This document shows, piece by piece, positions 8,809-15,650 of a stretch of DNA of 64,000 nucleotides. This stretch comes from Paenibacillus sp. FSL A5-0031. Its GTDB lineage: Bacteria; Bacillota; Bacilli; Paenibacillales; Paenibacillaceae. A program made the position numbers and the translations under genes. The stretch lies in assembly GCF_001956295.1 (NCBI RefSeq), contig NZ_MRTD01000023.1, positions 41,257-105,256 on the forward strand, in the 5' to 3' direction. The notes under the pieces were generated by a model. It did no database searches and was not told where the DNA came from. It saw only the letters and a program-made list of their open reading frames with translations. The stretch's first letter is position 1. Each line of letters opens with the position of its first letter.

Positions 8809-9680
8809 TGAAGAGCTTAGACAGAGGGATATTATCCAGTCACGATTTGCGCAGAAATAAAAACAAGGTAGGGTTTCTGCTTATTATTCTTGTCATTATT
8901 GCAATGGTTGCCTCGATGCTTTATCCCATTGCTACTGCATTGTTTAACGGTTTGAAAGCAAACACCGAAGTGAACTCGTTTCCGCCGCACTTTTTGCCAT
9001 CGGAGTGGCATTTCGACAACTACCGAACAGGCTGGAATTTTATTAATCTGCCGCAGTTTTTGAAAAACACGCTTATGATTTTTGGCGGCAACATGATTAT
9101 GACCATCGTCGTGCTTGGTTTAGCAGCCTTTAGCCTCTCCAAGCTTAATGTTCCGTATCAGAAGGGAATCTACTTTTTTTTCATGATTACACTTTTTATA
9201 CCGCCGAGCACTTATATCATTCCGAACTTTCTTAATCTGAAGGATCTTGGGTTGCTTAATACGTATGCGGCTTTCTGGCTGCCTGCCAGTGCGAGTGCAT
9301 TCTATCTGCTGCTGCTTAAAAATTTCTTCGATGGTATCCATCATGAAATGATTGAAGCGGCTCGAATCGACGGTGCGTCAGATTGGAAATGCTTCAGCCT
9401 TATCGCAATTCCGCTTTCCATTCCTATTTTCTCCACGCTCGCAATATTTGTTTTCTCAACGGCATGGAACGATTGGTTCTGGCCTTCGCTTGTGATGCAC
9501 AGCGATAAGAAATATCCGCTTGCGACAGCCGTATATAAATACGTCATCAGTGCGCAAAGGCTCAATCTGAACATTCGTTTCGCGATCCTTACGATGGTGA
9601 TGCTGCCGCCGATTCTCGTGTTTCTGGCGTTCCAAAAGTTCATTATGCGCGGACTTCATCTTGGCGGGGTTAAGGGATAA
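8808..9680 (+). CDS. CUT1 sugar ABC transporter, second permease (MalG-like)
   Basis: A 290-residue permease with about six transmembrane helices and the EAA loop EAARIDGASDWKCFSLIAIPL in the second half. The opening FLLIILVIIAMVASMLYPI is the usual first helix of MalG-type subunits. A GTG at 8805 is also possible, but ATG 8808 follows the GGGGGG-containing ribosome binding site at better spacing. It forms a heterodimer with the preceding permease. The substrate is unknown; the YesM/YesN context suggests an oligosaccharide. Confidence 0.92.
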   Translation: MKSLDRGILSSHDLRRNKNKVGFLLIILVIIAMVASMLYPIATALFNGLKANTEVNSFPPHFLPSEWHFDNYRTGWNFINLPQFLKNTLMIFGGNMIMTIVVLGLAAFSLSKLNVPYQKGIYFFFMITLFIPPSTYIIPNFLNLKDLGLLNTYAAFWLPASASAFYLLLLKNFFDGIHHEMIEAARIDGASDWKCFSLIAIPLSIPIFSTLAIFVFSTAWNDWFWPSLVMHSDKKYPLATAVYKYVISAQRLNLNIRFAILTMVMLPPILVFLAFQKFIMRGLHLGGVKG

Positions 9681-9791
9681 GCAGTTCGTAGACATACACA
9701 TGATCGGAATAAGAATACACCTCGCCCAAATGAAAACGTCTCCTTTATGATGAGGATGTAGTGAAAATACGAATGGTGAAGGGGAATATCG

Positions 9792-11249
9792 ATGCTAAAG
9801 AAAAACGTGGCAGTGTTGATTTGTTTGGTCATGATATGCTCAATTCTTGCGGCTTGCAGCGGTGGGAGCAAGGAGACCAACGATCCAAAAGAAACTGATA
9901 AACCAACGAATGCAGCGACAAACAATGCAGGCAGCAAGGAAACAGACCCTCCGAAGGAAGATATTAAAGACAAAAAAATTACGATCAGCATTTATTATCC
10001 ATTGCCGGATCAGGTGGAGAACCGCAAGCTGGAAGATGACAAAATCAAACGTTTTAACGAGGTTTATCCTAACGTGGAAATCGTAAAAAGCGACTGGCAC
10101 TACAACCCAAGCGAAATCGGCATCAAAATGGCAGCAAACGAAGCGCCGACATTTTTCAACACTTGGGCAACAGAAGCTAAGTTTTTGCAGGAGCGCGGCT
10201 GGGTAGCCGATATTACGGAGCTGTGGGACAGTTATCCATTCAAGGATCAAATCAACCCTGTGCTGCAAAGCCAATTTATCATTGATGGCAAGGTATTCGG
10301 AGTATCTCAGAAAGCCTATGTTACAACTACGGTTGTAAACAAGAAGCTGCTTGACGAGAAAGGTGTACCGATTCCATCGTATGACTGGACATGGGACGAT
10401 ATGTACAATACTGCGAAAGCAGTAGCTGATCCGAAGAAAGGTATTGCAGGTATTGCGCCGATGGGCAAAGGTACAGAAGCAGGCTGGAACTGGACCAACT
10501 TCTTGTTTGAGGCAGGCGGCGATGTTCAGACGATCGCTGACGGCAAAGTAACAGCAGCCTTTAATTCTGCGGCAGGCTTGAAGGCGCTAGAGTTTTACAA
10601 CAAGCTTAGATGGGAAGCAAATGCAATTCCGCAGGACTGGGCACTTGGATGGGGCGATGCTGTCGGCGCTTTCGGACAAAGCCGTACGGCTATGGTTATA
10701 GCGGGAGCTGAGGGTGTACTTGAGCAAGCGCTCAACCAAGGCGGCTTGAAGCCAGAGGATGTATTGACATTCCCGATGCCGGCAGCGGAGAAAGGCGGCA
10801 AGCATACAGGCGTACTTGGCGGCGATTACCTCGTGATCAACCCAAATGCGACGAAGGACGAACAAGAAATTGCTTTCCGCTATATTACATTCGATTACTT
10901 TACCGATAAAGGTCTAGAGTCGCTTGAAACCGATATCCAAAAACGTCAAGCAGAAGGCAAATACTATATTCCGCCGCAAATGAACTACTACAGCCCTTCA
11001 TCGGAATACGGTCAAAAAGCACAGGCTATATTTGATAAATACGATAACGTCTACAAATATAACGCTGAATCCGATTCCTTGCTTGACGGCAAACCTGAAG
11101 CGCAATACAACACGCAGGATTACTACGGCGAAGTAACGAATGTGCTGCAAGAGGTTTTCTCCAAAAAAGGTTCAGATCTTCAAGGCTTGCTCGACAAGTC
11201 TGCCAAGGTCGTGCAAGAGAAGTTTTTTGATTCTATTAAAGTCGAATAG
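9792..11249 (+). CDS. CUT1 extracellular sugar-binding lipoprotein
   Basis: A 485-residue solute-binding protein (family 1 extracellular binding proteins). The signal peptide ends in lipobox ILAAC with Cys22, so the protein is lipid-anchored outside the membrane. An Asn/Thr/Lys-rich linker follows (about 23-60), then the binding domain with KITISIYYP, the aromatic-rich stretch DWTWDDMYNTAK and a Trp-rich WNWTNFLFEAGG region that could stack on sugar rings. GAAGGGG lies before the ATG. The gene follows the two permeases by 111 nt and is closed by a terminator, completing a kinase-regulator-permease-permease-binding protein cluster. Confidence 0.93.
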   Translation: MLKKNVAVLICLVMICSILAACSGGSKETNDPKETDKPTNAATNNAGSKETDPPKEDIKDKKITISIYYPLPDQVENRKLEDDKIKRFNEVYPNVEIVKSDWHYNPSEIGIKMAANEAPTFFNTWATEAKFLQERGWVADITELWDSYPFKDQINPVLQSQFIIDGKVFGVSQKAYVTTTVVNKKLLDEKGVPIPSYDWTWDDMYNTAKAVADPKKGIAGIAPMGKGTEAGWNWTNFLFEAGGDVQTIADGKVTAAFNSAAGLKALEFYNKLRWEANAIPQDWALGWGDAVGAFGQSRTAMVIAGAEGVLEQALNQGGLKPEDVLTFPMPAAEKGGKHTGVLGGDYLVINPNATKDEQEIAFRYITFDYFTDKGLESLETDIQKRQAEGKYYIPPQMNYYSPSSEYGQKAQAIFDKYDNVYKYNAESDSLLDGKPEAQYNTQDYYGEVTNVLQEVFSKKGSDLQGLLDKSAKVVQEKFFDSIKVE

Positions 11250-11273
11250 CTAAACGGATTGATCGAAAGAAAG

Positions 11274-11307
11274 CCTCCCCAATTCATCTTTAAAGGGGAG
11301 GGTTTTT
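11274..11307 (+). terminator. Terminator at the end of the sugar-transport operon
   Basis: CCTCCCC (11274-11280) pairs with GGGGAGG (11295-11301), followed by a GTTTTT tail. It lies between convergent genes. The reverse strand has a weaker U tail, so it may also serve the minus-strand gene ending at 11316. Confidence 0.8.
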
Positions 11308-11315
11308 ATTATTTT

Positions 11316-11813
11316 CTAACTTTCTAAATCTTCTGTTTTCGTATGCACGCTGTCTTCTTCATTATCCCGAATGGTCTTTTGCAAAACGAGGCAAGAAACG
11401 ATTAAGAAAGCACCGGCAATCGCGTAGTAGCCTTTGACATAAAGCGGCTCCTCTAGCGTGTAAATACCTATATATTGAGCGAGAATGGCAATGATAAAGC
11501 CGGCCCAAGCCATGAACGAAAAAGCGGGTGTATTGCGGCTTCTGTAGCCGGGATTGTAGTCTTTGAGAAACTTATCCTCATCATTGTCGCGCGCAACCTT
11601 CTGCAGAAGAAATGAAGTGATAATTAATAGTATGCCGGTTACCGCGTAATACCCTTGCACAGACATTGGCTGTTTAAGCGTGTAAATACCGATGAATTCG
11701 AAGCCGCATGCTATAAGAAAAGCTGCCCAAGCCATGAAGGTATATGTTGGGGTATTGCGGCGGCGATAAAAATTTGCTGGTTTGCGTACTTGCATCGTTT
11801 CCATTTTTTCCAT
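11316..11813 (-). CDS. Membrane protein with two YiaA/YiaB-type two-helix domains
   Basis: A 165-residue integral membrane protein made of an internal duplication. Residues about 18-76 and 92-152 share the pattern RNTPxxxFMAWAxFxIA, then IGIYTL, then GYYAxxGxxLIxxxxLQK, and both end in a charged RDNxED segment. This is the YiaAB two-helix family, so four helices are expected. The family's function is not established. GGGAGG lies 9 nt upstream of the ATG. Its promoter region faces the MITE-like element at 11906-12075. No neighbour suggests a role. Confidence 0.8.
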   Translation of the reverse strand: MEKMETMQVRKPANFYRRRNTPTYTFMAWAAFLIACGFEFIGIYTLKQPMSVQGYYAVTGILLIITSFLLQKVARDNDEDKFLKDYNPGYRSRNTPAFSFMAWAGFIIAILAQYIGIYTLEEPLYVKGYYAIAGAFLIVSCLVLQKTIRDNEEDSVHTKTEDLES

Positions 11814-11905
11814 TTGAGAAAGCCTCCCGAATCGATTTGTTGTTCATGTCTTTAGTTTACATCATATGCCAAAACGCAAAAGTACCAACTTATTGTAGTA
11901 CCAGG

Positions 11906-12075
11906 TACTAGGGCGTGACTGAAAACCCGTTCAGTGGCACCTTTCACCGCCTTTTCGCCCCCTGCTTCGTTCCGTCTGCTTGAAGTACCCCGGTACGCCT
12001 TCACAAACGCGCCTTGCATGGAACGAAAATTCAGCAAAATTTGCTGTCTACAGAGTTCTAAGACATGCCCTAGTA
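11906..12075. mobile_element. Putative MITE-like inverted-repeat element (170 bp)
   Basis: The ends are near-perfect 12-bp inverted repeats: TACTAGGGCGTG at 11906-11917 and CATGCCCTAGTA at 12064-12075, one mismatch. Internal complementary arms TTCGTTCC (11966-11973) and GGAACGAA (12020-12027), plus the palindrome AGCAAAATTTGCT (12033-12045), allow a long folded structure. It has no coding potential. It fills much of the 427-bp gap between 11813 and 12241, and its left part is richer in C than the surroundings. A non-autonomous transposable element is the most likely reading; copy number elsewhere in the genome is unknown. Confidence 0.5.
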
Positions 12076-12084
12076 AGAAAGGAA

Positions 12085-12113
12085 TTGACAATGAGAATGG
12101 TTATCATTAGAAT
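12085..12113 (+). promoter_or_regulatory. Fur-controlled promoter of the AraC-type regulator
   Basis: A sigma-A promoter, TTGACA (12085-12090) and TAGAAT (12108-12113), has an ideal 17-nt spacer. The spacer holds TGAGAATGGTTATCA (12092-12106), which matches the Fur 7-1-7 consensus TGATAATNATTATCA at all but two defined positions. Iron-bound Fur would block polymerase directly. Confidence 0.8.
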
Positions 12114-12146
12114 GCTTGTTAATATGCTCTGCAAGGAACCATACAT

Positions 12147-12184
12147 AAAAGGCTGAACCATCATAATCAAATAGTCGGCTTTTT
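12147..12184 (+). terminator. Terminator-like hairpin in the leader of the AraC gene
   Basis: AAAAGGCTGA (12147-12156) can pair over ten positions, two of them wobble, with TCGGCTTTTT (12175-12184). The stem ends inside a T run. It lies between the Fur promoter and the GTG start, so it could attenuate the AraC message. No competing structure was worked out. Confidence 0.35.
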
Positions 12185-12240
12185 CTTCGGTCGATCTGTG
12201 AGCAGCACAAAGTAAACGCTAGAGGAGCTGAACTCGGAAA

Positions 12241-14190
12241 GTGGAGTGGAATGATCTTATTAGGCTTTGGAACCATGCCTCTATTAAGGTGTTGGATGTT
12301 CGTCACCATAAGATGAAACTTGGCGATAGGCTGCAATCCTACCGTCTTCCAGCAAGCGGATTTTTATATACGACAATGGGCAGCGCAAATGTATGTTTGG
12401 ACGGTCATCTATATAAGGCGGAGCGATTTCATGTGCTGCATGGGGGCAAAGGAATGTGCTTGGATATAGACAGGCTGGAGGAGGATTTTGATTATTACTT
12501 AATCTTCTATAAAGCACTTATTCCGCATCCTTGCAGGCAGGAGATTTTATCACTTATTGAAACAAACAACCCGTTCCATATGCAATATGGCTTCGCCCCG
12601 CAATACCCGATCTCACTATTTCGAATTGTTAACGTAATGGCACAAGAGTGGCAAATATCGCATTCTTTGGAGAGGTTTCATGTCAATACGTTATTTCATC
12701 AATTTGTTTATGAGGTATTCATTCAGCTGCAAAAGCAAGATGTATCTCTATCGAAGCTCGACCTAGCAGCTCAAGCGCTTCGATATATTCATAATCATTA
12801 TATGGAGCCGATTACGCTTGAGCAGTTGGCGCAGACCTTAAGCTATAGCGCCAAAAACTTGTCCAAGGTGTTTAAAAAGGAAACAGGGCATAGTCTCATT
12901 GATTATGTCATTCAGGTGAGAATTGATCATGCGAAGGAGCTAATGAAAAATACAAGCGCGACCATTCAGGAAATTGCGGAAAGCGTTGGTTATTCCGATC
13001 GCTTATATTTCACACGGATATTCAAAAAGGTTGCTGGCGTTTCGCCAGGCAGGTATAAAGACAGTTTGAAAAATGCTAGAAGCGGGGCAAATCGTCTATA
13101 TAGATCGAGCCGATTGTCCATTGTTCCAGGGAGGCTCCGGCGTTACAATGTGTATCGTTATGATAATCATTATCAATACAAAGGAGAGAGTCAATTGCCC
13201 ATGTACAAAGGATTAAAATTATCAATGGCGGCAACCCTGTTGTTTTGTTTTGCTTTATTTATGAGTGCATGTTCTACGGGGACGTTAAATACTAATACGA
13301 CAACCGTGGAATCAAAATTAACGACGAAGGGGGAAGCAGCTCCCTCCAATAAGCCGCAAACGGAGGCTCAGACTAGAGTAATCACAACGATAAAAGGTGA
13401 TATCGAAATTCCTTCGCATCCCGAACGGATCGTTGTAGATCTGTACTTGGGCAGCTTTATTGCACTTAATGTCAAACCAATCGGAACGCCAGAATTGAAT
13501 TTGAAAAATCCGTATTTTTCAGAGGCGCTTGCAGGTGTAGAGAATATTGGAGAATACGAGAGTGTATCGCTAGAGAAAATAATAGACTTGCAGCCGGATA
13601 TGATCGTTACAGGAAATGAAGCAGCTTATGAGCAGTATAGCAAAATTGCACCGACGATCGTTGTTCCTTATGGCGAACTAAAAAATACGCATGAAGAATT
13701 GACCTATTTCGGCAAATTGTTAGGGAAAGAGGCAGAAGCGGAAGCATGGTTAGCTGATTACGACCAGCGTATTGCAGCAGCCAAAGCAAAGGTTGAAAAT
13801 GCCATTCCTAGCGATGCTGTGTTTTCAGTCATGCAGGATTGGGGAGGGAATACGGGCGTATTCGGCGATAATTTCGGCAGGGGCGGACAAGCAGTCTATC
13901 AAGCACTTGGACTTAAGCCGCCAGCTAAAGTAGCGGAGCAGCTGATGAAGGAGCAAATTGTTGAGGTTTCTGGAGAGAAGCTGTCTGACTTTGCTGGCGA
14001 TTATATTATATTAACGTCTGATACGCTAACGCTTGCAGATTTGAAAACCGAGCCGATTTGGAAGCTGATTGATGCAGTTAAAAATGATCGCGTCTATATT
14101 TGGAGTAAGGAGCGCTCATGGTATTTTGATCCGATTGCTACGCTATCACAGACAGAGGAACTAGCTAATTGGCTCGCAGGTGCGAAATAA
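12241..14190 (+). CDS. AraC-family regulator; frame continues without a stop into a siderophore-binding lipoprotein
   Basis: The 649-codon frame has two parts. Residues 1 to about 285 form an AraC regulator: an N-terminal ligand/cupin-like half, then the double HTH with LEQLAQTLSYSAKNLSKVFKKE and VGYSDRLYFTRIFKKVAGVSPGRY. No stop follows. Residues about 286-320 translate a promoter, a Fur box and a ribosome binding site (13121-13186). From 13195 the frame encodes an exported iron-siderophore binding protein, listed separately. Bacillus Btr is a genuine AraC-binding-protein fusion, but without a signal peptide. I infer two genes whose boundary stop is missing, or a read-through regulator plus an internally started lipoprotein. 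GTG 12241 is the only start in reach; AGGAG is rather distant. Confidence 0.7.
   Translation: MEWNDLIRLWNHASIKVLDVRHHKMKLGDRLQSYRLPASGFLYTTMGSANVCLDGHLYKAERFHVLHGGKGMCLDIDRLEEDFDYYLIFYKALIPHPCRQEILSLIETNNPFHMQYGFAPQYPISLFRIVNVMAQEWQISHSLERFHVNTLFHQFVYEVFIQLQKQDVSLSKLDLAAQALRYIHNHYMEPITLEQLAQTLSYSAKNLSKVFKKETGHSLIDYVIQVRIDHAKELMKNTSATIQEIAESVGYSDRLYFTRIFKKVAGVSPGRYKDSLKNARSGANRLYRSSRLSIVPGRLRRYNVYRYDNHYQYKGESQLPMYKGLKLSMAATLLFCFALFMSACSTGTLNTNTTTVESKLTTKGEAAPSNKPQTEAQTRVITTIKGDIEIPSHPERIVVDLYLGSFIALNVKPIGTPELNLKNPYFSEALAGVENIGEYESVSLEKIIDLQPDMIVTGNEAAYEQYSKIAPTIVVPYGELKNTHEELTYFGKLLGKEAEAEAWLADYDQRIAAAKAKVENAIPSDAVFSVMQDWGGNTGVFGDNFGRGGQAVYQALGLKPPAKVAEQLMKEQIVEVSGEKLSDFAGDYIILTSDTLTLADLKTEPIWKLIDAVKNDRVYIWSKERSWYFDPIATLSQTEELANWLAGAK
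13121..13175 (+). promoter_or_regulatory. Internal Fur-controlled promoter for the siderophore-binding lipoprotein
   Basis: TTGTTC (13121-13126) and TACAAT (13144-13149) are 17 nt apart. Directly downstream, over the expected start of transcription, is TGATAATCATTATCA (13161-13175), a perfect Fur 7-1-7 palindrome. It lies inside the open frame of the AraC gene. Confidence 0.85.
13195..14190 (+). CDS. Iron-siderophore ABC transporter binding lipoprotein (FecCD/Feu-type, internal start)
   Basis: A 331-residue lipoprotein starting at TTG 13195, with AAGGAG (13181-13186) 8 nt upstream; ATG 13201 is less well spaced. The signal peptide LSMAATLLFCFALFMSAC ends in a lipobox (Cys24 counted from ATG 13201). 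A Ser/Thr/Gln-rich linker precedes a TroA/FepB-like periplasmic-binding fold: HPERIVVDLYLGSFIALNVKPIG, then VSLEKIIDLQPDMIVTG, APTIVVPYG, and a C-terminal TEELANWLAG helix. It captures ferric siderophores for an importer whose permease and ATPase are not in this window. Its own Fur promoter predicts induction under iron starvation, independently of the AraC part. Confidence 0.85.
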   Translation: MPMYKGLKLSMAATLLFCFALFMSACSTGTLNTNTTTVESKLTTKGEAAPSNKPQTEAQTRVITTIKGDIEIPSHPERIVVDLYLGSFIALNVKPIGTPELNLKNPYFSEALAGVENIGEYESVSLEKIIDLQPDMIVTGNEAAYEQYSKIAPTIVVPYGELKNTHEELTYFGKLLGKEAEAEAWLADYDQRIAAAKAKVENAIPSDAVFSVMQDWGGNTGVFGDNFGRGGQAVYQALGLKPPAKVAEQLMKEQIVEVSGEKLSDFAGDYIILTSDTLTLADLKTEPIWKLIDAVKNDRVYIWSKERSWYFDPIATLSQTEELANWLAGAK

Positions 14191-14219
14191 ACGAATCGTC
14201 GAAAGCATGGATAGAGATA

Positions 14220-14258
14220 ACAAAAGTCAGTTTTGTACAAAAAAATGGTGACTTTTGT
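14220..14258. repeat. Perfect 10-bp inverted repeat after the lipoprotein gene
   Basis: ACAAAAGTCA (14220-14229) and TGACTTTTGT (14249-14258) form a hairpin with a 19-nt A/T-rich loop. It lacks a proper U run after the stem, so it is a weak terminator or mRNA-stabilising hairpin. It ends just before the promoter of the next gene. Confidence 0.4.
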
Positions 14259-14261
14259 CCA

Positions 14262-14319
14262 TTGTCACAATGAGGATGGTATCCTAAACTTTAATAAGTG
14301 ATAGTGATAATCAATATCA
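14262..14319 (+). promoter_or_regulatory. Fur-controlled promoter of the ferredoxin-NADP reductase gene
   Basis: Candidate -35 TTGTCA (14262-14267) and -10 TAAACT (14285-14290) have a 17-nt spacer. TGATAATCAATATCA (14305-14319) follows and differs from the Fur consensus at a single defined position. Confidence 0.7.
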
Positions 14320-14358
14320 AAAAATAAATGGATCATGACTGACGTTTGGAGGCAAACG

Positions 14359-15399
14359 ATGAACGAACAATTGGAACTCTATGATGTAACGATAATTGGT
14401 GGTGGCCCAGGTGGGTTATATACCACTTTCTATAGCGGCATGCGCGATTTAAAAACGAAATTAATTGAAGCGCAGGATCAACTCGGCGGGCGAATGCTCA
14501 CTTATCCTGAGAAAATTATTTGGGATGTAGGCGGGGTAACACCGATTCGCTGCGAGCAATTAATTGCGCAATTGATCCAACAAGCCAAAACCTTTGACCC
14601 GACGATCGTGCTCGGACAGCAAATTACGGACTATGAACGATTGGCTGATGGAACTTTTATGCTGACTTCATTAACCGGCGAGAAGCATCATACAAGAACG
14701 GTCATTATGGCAATAGGTTACGGAATAAAAAAATTAGCGAAGCTGGAGATTGAAGGGGCTGACCGCTATGAAGTAACGAACTTGTACTATACCGTACAGG
14801 AGCTGGAAAAATTCCGCGATAAGCGAGTGCTCATTTCCGGCGGTGGCGATTCCGCGGTAGACTGGGCTAATGAGCTGGAATCCATTGCAGCCAGCGTTAC
14901 CGTCGTGCATCGCCGTGACAGCTTCGGCGGGCATGAGAGAAATGTTTCCAGGATGAAACAATCCTCTGTAAATGTTCTTACGCCATATCAAGTGCTTGCG
15001 CTTCATAGCAGTAATGGGGAAAGTATCGAGAAGGTAACGATTGCACATATGGAAACGGAGGAAAGCAAGCAGATTGAAGTCGATGCTGTCATCGTCAATC
15101 ATGGAATGAAAAGTGATTTTGGACCCATCCGTGATTGGGGTCTTGATATGGGAGTATGGAATGCGAACGTTGGGGAGCGGATGGCTACTAATATTCCGGG
15201 CATCTTCGGTGCAGGCGATTTCGCGAGCTTTGGCAGCAAGGTTGGACTTATTGCAGGAACGTTCACGGACGGCGTCTTGGCACTCAACAGCGCGAAGCTG
15301 TATATGGATCCAGAAGCTCCAGAGATGGCTTATGTTTCTTCTCATAACGAGCGTTTTAAGGAGAAAAATCGGGAGCTTGGCGTAGTAGAAGAAGAATAG
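14359..15399 (+). CDS. Ferredoxin/flavodoxin-NADP reductase, thioredoxin-reductase-like (YumC/YcgT type)
   Basis: A 346-residue FAD/NADPH flavoenzyme. The FAD Rossmann motif is IIGGGPGG (about 12-19). A second nucleotide-binding motif GGGDSAVDWA lies mid-protein, the FAD contact GIFGAGDFAS near the end, and there is no CxxC redox pair. That absence separates ferredoxin-NADP reductase type 2 from thioredoxin reductase. ATG 14359 follows TTTGGAGG at good spacing; the frame runs back to ATG 14335, which lies close to the Fur box and has no ribosome binding site. Control by its own Fur site next to a siderophore-binding protein suggests it supplies electrons to ferric-siderophore reduction or to ferredoxin under iron starvation, as proposed for Fur-regulated ycgT in Bacillus. 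Confidence 0.85.
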   Translation: MNEQLELYDVTIIGGGPGGLYTTFYSGMRDLKTKLIEAQDQLGGRMLTYPEKIIWDVGGVTPIRCEQLIAQLIQQAKTFDPTIVLGQQITDYERLADGTFMLTSLTGEKHHTRTVIMAIGYGIKKLAKLEIEGADRYEVTNLYYTVQELEKFRDKRVLISGGGDSAVDWANELESIAASVTVVHRRDSFGGHERNVSRMKQSSVNVLTPYQVLALHSSNGESIEKVTIAHMETEESKQIEVDAVIVNHGMKSDFGPIRDWGLDMGVWNANVGERMATNIPGIFGAGDFASFGSKVGLIAGTFTDGVLALNSAKLYMDPEAPEMAYVSSHNERFKEKNRELGVVEEE

Positions 15400-15462
15400 T
15401 ATACCGTTTAATCAGAAAGCATGAGCTTCATAGCCATCAGTAGGTTACCCATATGAGTATAG

Positions 15463-15493
15463 AAACCCTCTGTCTAAGACAGGGGGTTTTTGC
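15463..15493 (+). terminator. Terminator after the reductase gene
   Basis: AAACCCTCTGTC pairs with ACAGGGGGTTT around a short AAG-containing loop, followed by a T run at 15486-15491. Confidence 0.8.
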
Positions 15494-15548
15494 ATGCCTA
15501 TACACTTCGTAATATAACACCTATTATTTCTAGAAATGCACATCGATA

Positions 15549-15562
15549 TGTAAGCGATTCCA
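15549..15562 (+). promoter_or_regulatory. Candidate cre (CcpA) site before the glucanase gene
   Basis: TGTAAGCGATTCCA matches the Bacillus cre consensus TGWAANCGNTNWCA at 13 of 14 positions. It lies about 90 nt upstream of the start codon, a usual place for carbon-catabolite repression of an extracellular polysaccharidase. No clear -35/-10 pair was identified nearby. Confidence 0.55.
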
Positions 15563-15650
15563 AATTATGATGAAAGAGAATGAAGGATTTACATAAGCGA
15601 GTGCTTTCGAGATGCGTTTGCACTTGTATACCTTTGGGGAGGTTTGTGCA

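Noticed and set aside
14734..15345. Long minus-strand open frame opposite the ferredoxin-NADP reductase gene
   Set aside because: No ribosome binding site, no protein-like motif, and it mirrors a well-supported gene on the plus strand.
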